A stretch of DNA of 64,000 nt from Spiractinospora alimapuensis (GTDB taxonomy: Bacteria; Actinomycetota; Actinomycetes; Streptosporangiales; Streptosporangiaceae), in the NCBI RefSeq assembly GCF_018437505.1, contig NZ_CP072467.1, positions 4,798,010 through 4,862,009 of the forward strand, read 5' to 3'. The notes beneath the pieces were generated by a model that was not told the origin of the DNA, made no database searches, and was given only the letters and a program-made list of their open reading frames with translations. Positions 39,286-47,983 of the stretch are shown piece by piece. Numbering within the stretch: position 1 is the stretch's first letter; the number at the start of each line of letters is the position of its first letter. The position numbers were made by a program, and so were the translations under genes.

Positions 39286-40278
39286 ATGGAAGACGAGAAG
39301 CAGAGTAGGCCGACGGGGCGACGGCGTCGGCGGTTGTTCATCGCCCTGGGGGTGTGCGTGGTGTTAGTGCTGGCCATGAGCTACGCCTCGCGGACACCAT
39401 CACCCGTGGGGCACTGGACGAGCGCTGAGGGGCGCGAGGCCTTCCTGGCCCACTACGACGAGACGTTCGCGGACATGCCCAGCCCCGACGAGGCGCTCGA
39501 CATCCGTACCGACTACGGGCTCGTTCGCGCCTACCACTTCGCCGGCACGGGTGACGCGGAGGCGCCGTTGGTGATGCTGCCGGGCCGGTCCTCCGCCTCA
39601 CCAGTGTGGGGCGAAACCCTGAATCCGCTGTTGGAGATCGGTGACGTGTACACCATCGACCTGTTGGGCGAACCAGGGCTGAGCATCCAGGATCGGCCCA
39701 TCGCATCCGATGAGGAGCAGGCCGAGTGGCTGGAGCAAACGCTCGAAGGACTTCCCGAGGACACGTTCAACGTGGTCGGGCTGTCCATCGGCGGATGGAC
39801 GGCCGCGAACCTCGCCGTCCACACAACTGACCAGTTGGCCTCGATGACCCTCATCGATCCGGTCTTCGTCTTCGACGGAATGCCGCTGAAGACCATCTTC
39901 CGGTCCATCCCGGCGGCGAGTTCGTGGATGCCGAAGTCCTGGCGGGACGGCTTCAACTCCTACACCGCCGGTGGCGCGCCCGTCGAGGACGAACCCGTCG
40001 CCGAGATGATCGAGGCGGGAATGAAGCACTACGCGCTCAAGCTGCCGCAACCCACCCTGATCGCCGAGGACCAGCTCGCCGACCTCGACATCCCCGTCCT
40101 GGCGATCCTCGCGGGCGAGTCCGTGATGCACGACTCCGAGAGCGCCATCGCCACCGCCGAACGCGTGCTTCCCAACGGCACGGTCCAGGTCTATCCCGAC
40201 GCCTCACACGCGGTGCACGGCGAATACCCAGAAGAGGTCGCCGCCGACATCGCGGAGTTCGTCCGCGCCCAGACGTAG
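39286..40278 (+). CDS. Alpha/beta hydrolase with N-terminal membrane anchor
   Basis: 330 residues from ATG 39286 with GTAGGGGGAGTC upstream. Residues 12-40 are an Arg-rich stop and a hydrophobic helix ('RRRRRLFIALGVCVVLVLAM'), so the enzyme is anchored or exported. The catalytic Ser is in the elbow 'GLSIGGW' near 160, an Asp is expected near 'PVLAILAGES' and the His is in 'DASHAVHGEYP' near 309. Lactonase, esterase or haloperoxidase-like; substrate unknown. Induced by release of the divergent TetR. Confidence 0.88.
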   Translation: MEDEKQSRPTGRRRRRLFIALGVCVVLVLAMSYASRTPSPVGHWTSAEGREAFLAHYDETFADMPSPDEALDIRTDYGLVRAYHFAGTGDAEAPLVMLPGRSSASPVWGETLNPLLEIGDVYTIDLLGEPGLSIQDRPIASDEEQAEWLEQTLEGLPEDTFNVVGLSIGGWTAANLAVHTTDQLASMTLIDPVFVFDGMPLKTIFRSIPAASSWMPKSWRDGFNSYTAGGAPVEDEPVAEMIEAGMKHYALKLPQPTLIAEDQLADLDIPVLAILAGESVMHDSESAIATAERVLPNGTVQVYPDASHAVHGEYPEEVAADIAEFVRAQT

Positions 40279-40290
40279 CGACACCGAACT

Positions 40291-40335
40291 TCCGGTGTCC
40301 CACCAGGCACCCGTCCCGCCTGGTGGGACACCGGA
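40291..40335. terminator. Strong bidirectional terminator
   Basis: TCCGGTGTCCCACCAGGC (40291-40308) pairs with 40318-40335 over 18 bp around a 9-nt loop. It separates the convergent hydrolase gene (ends 40278) and DUF418 gene (ends 40343). Confidence 0.85.
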
Positions 40336-40342
40336 GTCGGCA

Positions 40343-41563
40343 TCAGCGGTTGGCGTGGGACCTCCGGCCGTAGACCAGGGTCCGCAGCAGCACCTCGGCA
40401 GGGCCGCGCCGATTGTGTCTGCGCTGGACCTCGGCAAGGAGCACCGACGCCGACCATGTGGTCACCGCCACGACCACGGCGGTCGCCGCCGTCGCGTGCG
40501 CACCGAGGCCGAGGCCGTACGGCGCGAACACGATGGTGAACACGACGCTCTGGAACAGGTAGCAGCTCAGAGACCGTTCACCCACCGCCGCGATCGCCGA
40601 CGTCACCGGACCGGTCGAGGAGGCGGGACTGGCGTCAGTCTCGTCGTCCGTCCGTCGCGTCAGCCACATCGTCGACAGGGCGATGAGGGCCGTCCAACCC
40701 GCACCTCCCACCCAGCCCGAGAGGTCGTGCACGACCCACAACATGCCCTCCAGCACGGGCGAGGGCGCTGGTACGAGTCCGGCCCCCACGAGCGCCACCG
40801 GAACACCACCGACGATCGCCGTTGCGATCCCAACCGTCCCCGTCCAGGTGAGCAGAGTCCGGTGGTCGTTCGGGCGCTCGAGGATCTGGCGGCGGCCGGC
40901 CCACATGCCCACCAGCAGGGGCGGCATGACAGTCATCAGCAGAGTCACGGGGGTGTAGAGCGTCCACTCTCCCAGTCGCTGCGTGCTCGCGGCGAGGAAG
41001 CTGCCCTCCACCAGGGACGGCGCGGCGGCAGCGGCCTCTTCCGGAGTCTCGGACGTGGCGGACGCGGCGTCGGCGAGCGTGAGCACGACGAGTGCCACCG
41101 TCGACACCACGGCGAACCCTCCCGCGGACCACAGCAGGACTCGGTCGCTGGCCCGGAGGAACCCGACGAACAGGAGCAGCCCGAGGCCGTAGGCGCCCAC
41201 GATGTCGACCGGCAGGAACACGACGCCGTGGACCAGGCCGATCAGGAGCATCCAGAATCCGCGGCGACGCAGTACCGCACGCGCGTCGGCCCACTCGCCC
41301 CCCGCGTCCATTGTTCGACGCAGGATCCATGCCGTGCCGTATCCGAACAACAGGGAGAACAGCGGTATAGCACGCCCGTTCACGAGTGTGCGCTGCACGA
41401 ACAGCAGGATCTGGTCGACACCTCCCTGGATGGTGTCGACGTGCGTGAGGAAGAACTGGGCGTTCACCAGTGCGATGAAGAGCAACATGAACCCCCGAGC
41501 GAGATCGGGGATGACGGCGCGCTGTCGGCGAATGGGACCGTGCGTCGGTGCGGGCGGGGACAT
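40343..41563 (-). CDS. DUF418-type multi-pass membrane protein
   Basis: 406 residues with about nine to ten membrane helices. 'PDLARGFMLLFIALVNAQFF' near 20, 'RAIPLFSLLFGYGTAWILRR' near 65, and the C-terminal DUF418 segment 'AIAAVGERSLSCYLFQSVVFT' near 330 identify the YeiB-like family (acyltransferase-3-related heparan-alpha-glucosaminide acetyltransferase fold), function unknown. ATG 41563 is preferred to 41584 because GGAGGAA lies 5 nt before it. Confidence 0.85.
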   Translation of the reverse strand: MSPPAPTHGPIRRQRAVIPDLARGFMLLFIALVNAQFFLTHVDTIQGGVDQILLFVQRTLVNGRAIPLFSLLFGYGTAWILRRTMDAGGEWADARAVLRRRGFWMLLIGLVHGVVFLPVDIVGAYGLGLLLFVGFLRASDRVLLWSAGGFAVVSTVALVVLTLADAASATSETPEEAAAAAPSLVEGSFLAASTQRLGEWTLYTPVTLLMTVMPPLLVGMWAGRRQILERPNDHRTLLTWTGTVGIATAIVGGVPVALVGAGLVPAPSPVLEGMLWVVHDLSGWVGGAGWTALIALSTMWLTRRTDDETDASPASSTGPVTSAIAAVGERSLSCYLFQSVVFTIVFAPYGLGLGAHATAATAVVVAVTTWSASVLLAEVQRRHNRRGPAEVLLRTLVYGRRSHANR

Positions 41564-42232
41564 TGGTTTCCTCCGGGGCATCATGGGGATGACGGGAAAC
41601 CTACGCAGTCCGCGCCATACCGCCCATCCCCCTAACCCGAATCCTCAGGTGGGCCCAGCACCACCCCCACACCCGCCCGAACATGCGAGTGGGCCTCCTC
41701 GTCAGGTTTTCTCCACCCCCATCAGTGCTTCGCCGCCCTCATGGTTTGGGGTGCACAACCACGGGCTGCGGTGGGGGTGAATCCACCCATGGGTGGAGAC
41801 GAGAAGCGAGAAGGCGACGGGCGCTCCCCAGAGTCGTCCTCTAGTAACCGCTAGTAGCGAAGTCGCGCGGACGGTTGCGATTCGTGGGGAAGCTTGGCGA
41901 AATTTCACGGAATGTGGTTCGTCTGAAGGGGTTTTCATTCGATTTGATTTCCGTAGTTGACTTCTCGAGGGAATGCACCTTTTTCGTTGGCGGTGAGGGG
42001 GTGGCGTCCGTCGCTGAAAAATGATCATTTGTCGAAGATCGTTGGTGGGGTGTGTGGTGGTTTCCCCTGGTTACTTGGGTGATGGGTGTGAATGATCGAA
42101 TGGTCTGTCGGTTCTTGATCGTCGCTGGGTGTGGTTGGGAATAGTCAGGAGTTTGAGCTGGGTCTCAATGTCCCTGAGTGGCGCTAGTGTTCGGCATATT
42201 CGGTCGATGATGACGAAATATTGGAGATTCTT
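41564..42232. other. Intergenic region upstream of cas3
   Basis: 669 nt with no supported gene. The first third is GC-rich and holds the repeated 18-nt sequence (41708-41725) and the inverted pair TCTCCACCC/GGGTGGAGA (41710-41718, 41793-41801). The rest, from about 41860, is AT-richer and presumably carries the cas3 promoter, for which no convincing -35/-10 pair can be chosen by eye. No CRISPR repeats are present. Confidence 0.5.
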
Positions 42233-45094
42233 GTGGGTCTCACTTCCCCTGACCTGCGCCACAAGGGAAAAGAACGCGGCCTGAAGGGTGCGCACTATCC
42301 GGCCCTCTGCCATGGTGCGGACGTCGCCGCGGTGGCGATCGTGGTGTGGCGGCGTTTCGTCGCTCCCGGGTTACGCGCCACCATCGCCGGGGCGATGGGG
42401 GTGACGGAACGCGAGGCCGAGAGGATCATCGCGTTCTGGGCCGCGCTACATGATGTCGGGAAGGTCGAGCCGCACATGCAGCGCAAGCTGAAGGCGCGGC
42501 TCCCGTCCAGCTATCCGGCTCCAGCCGGAAAACCCGTCCCGCACGACAGGGTCGGCTGTCTCTGGCTGACGGTAGCGCTGGTCGAGGCCGGGTACCCGTC
42601 GCCGACCTCCGATGACCCGCTGACTCACCTGGTCGCGCAGATGCTGGGCGGCCATCACGGGCGATATACCGCACAGGTCTCTTCTCGCGGTGATCTGCGT
42701 ACCACCATCGACCTGCCCGAGGACATCTGGGACGAGCAACGGTTCGCCTACCTGGCCGCCATGCGCGACCTCCTAGGCGACCCACCGCGTCCGCCGGCAC
42801 TCGACCCGACGACCGCAGTGCTCGTCACCGGCATTGTCGTGCTGTCCGACTGGCTGGCGAGCCAGGAGCACTTCATCCTGGAGCGCGTCCCCGCCTCACT
42901 CGACGACTTCGACCTGCGGACCCACTTCGAAGGAGTTCTGCGGCGAGCCCCCAGTCTTCTGACCGAGGCGGGACTGGACCGCCTTCGTACTCCGCCGGCG
43001 AGCTTCGCGGAGACGTTCCCGGACATCTCCATCCCCCACGCCTTGCAGCAGTCCATCGCCACGCACCTGCCAAGGCTCGTCACAGACACGCCGGGCTTGT
43101 TGATCGTCACCGCCCCCACCGGTGAAGGCAAGACCGAGGTCGGGCTCTTCGCCTCTGACCACATGGGGGAGGCGTGCGGTCGCCCCGGACGCACCTTCCT
43201 CCTGCCGACCATGGCCACCGCGAACAGCATGCACACTCGGGTGCGGGACTTCGTGAGGCGGCGCGCCGACGCCCCTGCCCCGTTGATGAAACTGCACTCG
43301 ATGGCGTGGCTCGACCAGGAGTTTCTTCCGGCGTCTCCCAGACCCGACTCCGCCATCCTCAGCAGCGACGAGTTCGACGCTGCCCTGGCGCCCACCCAGT
43401 GGCTCTATGGGGGACTCCGGGCGCTCCTGGCCTCCTGGGGTATCGGAACGTTCGACCAGGCCCTGCTCGGAATCCTCCCCACCCGGCACAACGCGGTGCG
43501 GCTGTTCGGCCTGGCCGGGGGATCCGTGGTCGTCGACGAGGCGCACGCCGTTGACCCTTACATGCGGTTGGAGATGGAGCAGCTCCTGCGCTGGTTCGGC
43601 CGGTTCGGCGTCCCGGTCGTGTTGCTGTCCGCGACGCTGCACCGTTCCGTTGCGGATGCCTACGCACGGGCCTACCTCGAGGGCCAAGAGGCGAAACTGC
43701 CACGCTCGCTGCCGGGGCGGCGGGGAAAGAAGTCGGGTCGCGAACCCGTGGTGGGCCACCTCAACTATCCCGGCTGGGTGTGCGTCACCACAGAGGACAA
43801 CACTCCGGTGGTGACGCACAACCCCGAACCGATCACCGTCACTGAACGACCGGCACTCACCGTCACCACCACATTCGTCCCGCTCCGCGAGCACCCCAGC
43901 CCCTACGGCAACAAGACCGACCACGAACTCGATCGCGTCGCCGCACTCGGTGAGCAGCTCGCCCCGGTGTTCACGTCCGGGGGCTGTGCCGCGGTGATCT
44001 GCACGACCGTGGCGGAAGCGCAAGCCACCTACGAGCTCGTGAAGCAACTTCGCCAAGACGTGGGCGCGAGTACCACCGAGCTGCGGCTGCTACACGCACG
44101 GTTTCCGCAACGGCAGCGGGACCGCATCACAGAGGAATTGGTCTACCGCCTGGGCCGTGATGGAGCAAAGGATCGGCCCGCATCGATGGTTCTGGTGGCG
44201 ACGGCGATCATCGAACAGTCTCTCGATATCGATGTCGACCACATGATTACTGACCTCGCCCCGCTCGCGCTGCTCCTCCAGCGGGCGGGGCGGTGTTGGC
44301 GGCATGAGGCCTGGCGTGTGGCCGACAAGGACGTGCCGGTGTTCACCCGTGGCCCCTTTACCGAGCCTCGGGTCAGTGTGCTCACACCTGAGGAATTCGT
44401 GGACAAGGAAGAGCTCCCCGGTGCATGGCGCGCCATTCACGGTACGTCGCTGCTGGTCCGAACCACCAATCTGCTACGCGAACACGGGGAGAAGGTCCGA
44501 ATCCCCGAGGACGTCCAGGATCTGGTGGAACAGGTCTACGACGCCGATCGCATCCGGGCGAGGGACGAGGCGGAGTATGAGCGTATGGCCAAGGAGACGG
44601 CTGAGCGTCAGCAGGGAGAGGAAGCGATCGTGCCCACGCCGGCCGCCCTGGACTATGGTGCTGACCTGCTGCGTATGAACAACGGAACGCTCTCCGACGA
44701 GGCGGTCACCACCCGCCTCGGTGCCGACTCGGTCCGCGTCGTGTGCTGCTTCCGAGACCCCGATGGGACGCTGTGGGCGGACCCAGAGGCCACCCAGCTC
44801 CTCCCTGGAGCCGAGCCCGAACGCACCCGCCCCCTCACCCGCGACGAGGCCGCGACCGTGATGAGCCTCAGCATTCCGGTGCGCGGCGGCAAATGGCAGA
44901 CGCGGCTCAGCGACGCGGACCTGACAGTTCCCACCCCGTGGCAGAACCGCCCGCAACTCGAACGCGTACTCCTCCTCCCCCATCCCGTGACCGAACCCGG
45001 CCATCCCACCCCCGCCTCCCTCGGCGGAAGGTCCTGGTTTCTCGACCCTGAGCTGGGGCTCAGGGTCGATGTTCCCGAGCGTCAACGACACTGA
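42233..45094 (+). CDS. cas3: CRISPR-associated helicase/nuclease Cas3 (type I-E)
   Basis: 953 residues. N-terminal HD nuclease: 'ALHDVGKVEPH' near 72 (HD pair) with 'HDRVGCLWL' near 104 and 'GGHHGRY' near 139. Superfamily 2 helicase: Walker A 'TAPTGEGKTE' near 294-302, DEAH box 'VVVDEAHAVDP' near 435, motif III 'LLSATLHR' near 466, motif VI 'LLQRAGRCWRH' near 683. Recruited by target-bound Cascade to unwind and degrade invader DNA 3' to 5'. GTG 42233 follows GGAG by 6 nt; a TTG at 42221 would place that GGAG inside the gene. Followed by a small membrane ORF and terminator before the Cascade operon, so it is probably a separate transcript. Confidence 0.97.
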   Translation: MGLTSPDLRHKGKERGLKGAHYPALCHGADVAAVAIVVWRRFVAPGLRATIAGAMGVTEREAERIIAFWAALHDVGKVEPHMQRKLKARLPSSYPAPAGKPVPHDRVGCLWLTVALVEAGYPSPTSDDPLTHLVAQMLGGHHGRYTAQVSSRGDLRTTIDLPEDIWDEQRFAYLAAMRDLLGDPPRPPALDPTTAVLVTGIVVLSDWLASQEHFILERVPASLDDFDLRTHFEGVLRRAPSLLTEAGLDRLRTPPASFAETFPDISIPHALQQSIATHLPRLVTDTPGLLIVTAPTGEGKTEVGLFASDHMGEACGRPGRTFLLPTMATANSMHTRVRDFVRRRADAPAPLMKLHSMAWLDQEFLPASPRPDSAILSSDEFDAALAPTQWLYGGLRALLASWGIGTFDQALLGILPTRHNAVRLFGLAGGSVVVDEAHAVDPYMRLEMEQLLRWFGRFGVPVVLLSATLHRSVADAYARAYLEGQEAKLPRSLPGRRGKKSGREPVVGHLNYPGWVCVTTEDNTPVVTHNPEPITVTERPALTVTTTFVPLREHPSPYGNKTDHELDRVAALGEQLAPVFTSGGCAAVICTTVAEAQATYELVKQLRQDVGASTTELRLLHARFPQRQRDRITEELVYRLGRDGAKDRPASMVLVATAIIEQSLDIDVDHMITDLAPLALLLQRAGRCWRHEAWRVADKDVPVFTRGPFTEPRVSVLTPEEFVDKEELPGAWRAIHGTSLLVRTTNLLREHGEKVRIPEDVQDLVEQVYDADRIRARDEAEYERMAKETAERQQGEEAIVPTPAALDYGADLLRMNNGTLSDEAVTTRLGADSVRVVCCFRDPDGTLWADPEATQLLPGAEPERTRPLTRDEAATVMSLSIPVRGGKWQTRLSDADLTVPTPWQNRPQLERVLLLPHPVTEPGHPTPASLGGRSWFLDPELGLRVDVPERQRH

Positions 45095-45183
45095 GGCGCC
45101 GTGGGTCCACCCGTCGCCTTGCGAATAAATGGTCGGGCGGCTATGGTCTGTGACGCTGGACTCCTCATCCAGAAAGGAGCGGC

Positions 45184-45297
45184 GTGGTGCGAGGCGTCAT
45201 CACCACACATGACCTGGTGGTCTGGGGTGCTGGAGGTAGCGGGGGATTGCTACTGGGGGTGATTATCGGCTTCCTGGCGGCTTTGGCGATGCTGTGA
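45184..45297 (+). CDS. Small one-helix membrane protein between cas3 and cas8e
   Basis: A 36-37 residue frame begins at GTG 45184 or, with better spacing, GTG 45187, after AAAGGAG (45173-45179), and ends at TGA 45295-45297. The polar head (VVRGVITTHDLVVW) is followed by a Gly-rich hydrophobic helix (GGLLLGVIIGFLAALAML) that runs to the C-terminus. A 14-bp terminator hairpin starts 2 nt after the stop. No family known to me. Position in a type I-E locus, strong ribosome-binding site and own terminator favour a real gene, but its link to CRISPR function is unproven; it could be co-transcribed with cas3. Confidence 0.5.
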   Translation: MVRGVITTHDLVVWGAGGSGGLLLGVIIGFLAALAML

Positions 45298-45298
45298 G

Positions 45299-45328
45299 CT
45301 GTGCTCCGCCCCCAGGGGCGGAGCACAG
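45299..45328 (+). terminator. Terminator after the small membrane ORF
   Basis: CTGTGCTCCGCCCC (45299-45312) pairs perfectly with GGGGCGGAGCACAG (45315-45328), a 14-bp stem with a 2-nt nominal loop. It separates cas3 and the small ORF from the Cascade operon. Confidence 0.8.
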
Positions 45329-45650
45329 ACCACCCCCACGTGCGTGGGACTCGCTCCCGGGTCAGGTCGTATGTGCCGCCCGTCGCCGGTCCATCACCGC
45401 GTGCGCGGTGCCCTCAAGGTTAGCAAGACCTTACTGGTGGCACGGAAGAAGCGACAGCTCAATTCGGGTCTCTTCGCGTGGCGGCCAATCTGGACCGGGT
45501 GAATCGGTGGAGATTTCCCCAATCTCCTGACAGTGCCACCGGTTTCGCGATATCGTGAAATGAATTAACAAGATCCACCCCACGATGAGCCCCTCCTGCT
45601 CTCGTCCCGAGATTCTCACCCCTTGAGTCACTGCCAGGGAGAGACACCCG
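45329..45650. other. Upstream region of the Cascade operon
   Basis: 322 nt without a supported gene. It contains AAGGT-TAGCAAG-ACCTT (45416-45432 area), a small inverted repeat, and an AT-richer stretch at about 45540-45610 where the cas8e promoter probably lies. GGGAGAG before 45651 is the ribosome-binding site of cas8e. Confidence 0.45.
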
Positions 45651-47222
45651 ATGTTCAATCTCGCCACATCCGGATTCGTGACCCCGCAGGGGCTCGATGG
45701 CACGGTCGACGCTCCGATCGGCCTGGAGGCACTGCTTCGCGACGCCCACAACTACTCGGGAATGGAGCTCCCGCTTCCCCCGGCGATGGCCGGTTTGTAC
45801 CGGATCCTCGCGCTACTCGCCGCTCGCGTCACCGGATTGGACGACTACGACCGGGAGCACGAGTGGCAGGTCGCGCGCGACCAGGTATTGGCCGAAGGGG
45901 CGTTTGACGCCGAGGCGATCACCGCCTACTTCGATGACTACCGGGACCGATTCGAGCTCTTCGACGCGAAGCGTCCGTGGGGACAGGACCCGCGCTTGCG
46001 GGATGAGTGTGACAAGTCGTCCGGCATCAACAAGCTGGTGTGGGGAAGACCAGCCGGGCGGACCCAGGTGTGGCTTCGCCACGTTGACGACCGAGAGGCC
46101 CGGCCCGTGCCCGCGGCAGAGGCTGTGCACCACCTGATCGCCACGCTTTACTACGGCCCTTCCGGTCTGTGCTCCCGGCGAACCGCGAACGGTGTGACCG
46201 CGGGTAATTCCGCCGCCGGACCACTACGGGGCGCGCTGTCCATCCATCCGGTCGGACGCACGCTGTTCGAGACGATCGTGCTCAACATCCCCTTCGTCAG
46301 CAGCGAGATCGAGGGCGATCCCGCGTTCTGGGAGCGAGACGAGCTCCGTGATCCCACCTTCGCCCCCGACCCCGGCAACGGTCTCGCCGGCGTTCTCACC
46401 AACCAGGTACAGCACGCCGTCCTGCTGTATCCCTCCGATGATGGGCAAAGCGTCGTCGACGCGACCGTCACCTGGGGGGCGCGCCCCCCGCGAGACGGTG
46501 CCACCCCCAAGAATCCCGATCCATTCCAGGTGTACGTGACCACCAAGGACGGCCGAGAGTTCGCGCGGTCCGCGGACGCCAGCCGTGCGGTGTGGCGGGA
46601 TGTGGACCCGATCCTCCAGGACACCGAGCGCGACGCCGGCAGGACCACCCGACCGAAGATCATCACGACCTTCAGCCGCGCCCTGCGCGGACGCCCCGAC
46701 CTCCGCATCCAGGTCTTCGGCTTCGACCAGGACCGTCAGGCGCGGGACAAGGCGTGGTTCACCGCCGAAACACCACCGGTACTCCACTGGCTTAGCGCTG
46801 AACCCGAGCAGGCGGGCGATGACAAGAAAGTTAGTCGGGTCCTCAATCACCTCCGTGCGGCCACCGACGCCGCTGAGGACACAGGTTGGCAACTGGAACG
46901 CACCCTGACACAGGTGGGGCGGGAGTGCGGGTTGGTCGGCGGATCCACCGGTGGCGACCGCGCCCCGTGGAACGAACTCAGTATGGCCCGGTACTGGCGC
47001 AGGGCGGAGGCAGTGTTCTGGGACGCGGTCACCGGTGACGCTCCCGTGACCCCGAATCGGTTCATCTCTGTGGCGCTTCAGGTCTACGACACGGCCACCG
47101 ACGACTACCGACACCGTCCACGGGTGGCTCGCGCGGTGGCTCGCAACGTCGGCTCCCTTTACCGCAACTGGGTTACCGAACCCACCATTAGCAGCGAAGC
47201 GACGGAAGGGCGGAACGAATGA
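45651..47222 (+). CDS. casA: Cascade large subunit Cas8e (Cse1/CasA)
   Basis: 523 residues matching Cse1: N-terminal 'NLATSGFVTPQGLDG', 'ALLRDAHNYSGMELPLPPAM' region, 'DAKRPWGQDPRLRDECDKSSGINKLVW' (loop L1-type), and the C-terminal four-helix bundle ending near 500. In type I-E Cascade this subunit reads the PAM and recruits Cas3. Its stop overlaps the cse2 start (ATGA at 47219-47222). Length is normal for the family (500-560). Confidence 0.95.
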   Translation: MFNLATSGFVTPQGLDGTVDAPIGLEALLRDAHNYSGMELPLPPAMAGLYRILALLAARVTGLDDYDREHEWQVARDQVLAEGAFDAEAITAYFDDYRDRFELFDAKRPWGQDPRLRDECDKSSGINKLVWGRPAGRTQVWLRHVDDREARPVPAAEAVHHLIATLYYGPSGLCSRRTANGVTAGNSAAGPLRGALSIHPVGRTLFETIVLNIPFVSSEIEGDPAFWERDELRDPTFAPDPGNGLAGVLTNQVQHAVLLYPSDDGQSVVDATVTWGARPPRDGATPKNPDPFQVYVTTKDGREFARSADASRAVWRDVDPILQDTERDAGRTTRPKIITTFSRALRGRPDLRIQVFGFDQDRQARDKAWFTAETPPVLHWLSAEPEQAGDDKKVSRVLNHLRAATDAAEDTGWQLERTLTQVGRECGLVGGSTGGDRAPWNELSMARYWRRAEAVFWDAVTGDAPVTPNRFISVALQVYDTATDDYRHRPRVARAVARNVGSLYRNWVTEPTISSEATEGRNE

Positions 47223-47983
47223 GTCAACCTCCGGAACGCGAGGTGTTTCAGCGGCGGATCAAGACCTTCGTGGAGGACATTAGTGAGGTCGTGGAGCACC
47301 GTTCGCGAGAGCGCGCCGCGCTGCGTCGTTCCCTGGGCGGTGACCCCAGCAAGATCGACGAGGTGCATCCGATCGCACGTCGAGTGGTCGTCCCACACAT
47401 CGCCTCTGATGACTGGCGCCCGCGTGAACGCGCGTTTTACACCGTGGCTTCCTTGATCGCCGCGCAACCTCGCAAGCGTCAGCTGGACCTGAAGTCCGAC
47501 GGCGACGAGGCCGTGCCGATGGGGGAGGTACCGCCGGAGCAAGAGGAAACACCGGTTGACACATCGCGCGGGGAGGACGGAACGCCCGAGCGCGAAAAGC
47601 GCCTCAGACGGAACCTCGGCGCCGCACTCGCCAACGCGGCGGTGGATCGTGCGAAGGCCGCGCACGGTATCCGCCTTGATGACGATCCGAAAGCAGTTCG
47701 CTCCCCTGAGGAGGACCGGCTCCATCTCCTTTGTCGGCAGGACAACGACGGTCTGCACCGATTCATCCCCAAGGTGACGCGCCTCTTGCGTGCCCGGGAC
47801 CGGACTCCCGACTGGGAGGTCCTCACAGAGGACCTCGCCTATTGGAGTGGTCGTGGCCGGGACATCGTGGCCAAGAACTGGCTCGACGGCTTCTACCGAA
47901 CCCTCGAGGCCAGGAAGCGGTACGAGCTGAAGAAGAACGACGACACCAAACAGACGACGACCCCCGAAGAGGACAACACATGA
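47219..47983 (+). CDS. casB: Cascade small subunit Cse2 (CasB/Cas11)
   Basis: 254 residues, longer than E. coli Cse2 (about 160). The conserved helices are present: 'WRPRERAFYTVASLIAAQP' near 62-80, 'LHLLCRQDNDGLHRFIPKVTRLL' near 165, 'YWSGRGRDIVAKNWLDGFY' near 203. Between them (about 88-135) is an acidic insertion (EVPPEQEETPVDTSRGED and onwards) and the C-terminus ends in a Lys/Asp/Thr-rich tail. Cse2 forms the belly dimer that holds the displaced strand and crRNA. Overlaps both neighbours by 4 nt. Confidence 0.93.
   Translation: MSQPPEREVFQRRIKTFVEDISEVVEHRSRERAALRRSLGGDPSKIDEVHPIARRVVVPHIASDDWRPRERAFYTVASLIAAQPRKRQLDLKSDGDEAVPMGEVPPEQEETPVDTSRGEDGTPEREKRLRRNLGAALANAAVDRAKAAHGIRLDDDPKAVRSPEEDRLHLLCRQDNDGLHRFIPKVTRLLRARDRTPDWEVLTEDLAYWSGRGRDIVAKNWLDGFYRTLEARKRYELKKNDDTKQTTTPEEDNT

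Noticed and set aside
45299-45420. GC-rich hairpins after the small ORF between cas3 and cas8e as possible remnant CRISPR repeats
   Set aside because: No 61-nt periodicity and no match to the 29-nt repeat; one is a simple terminator.
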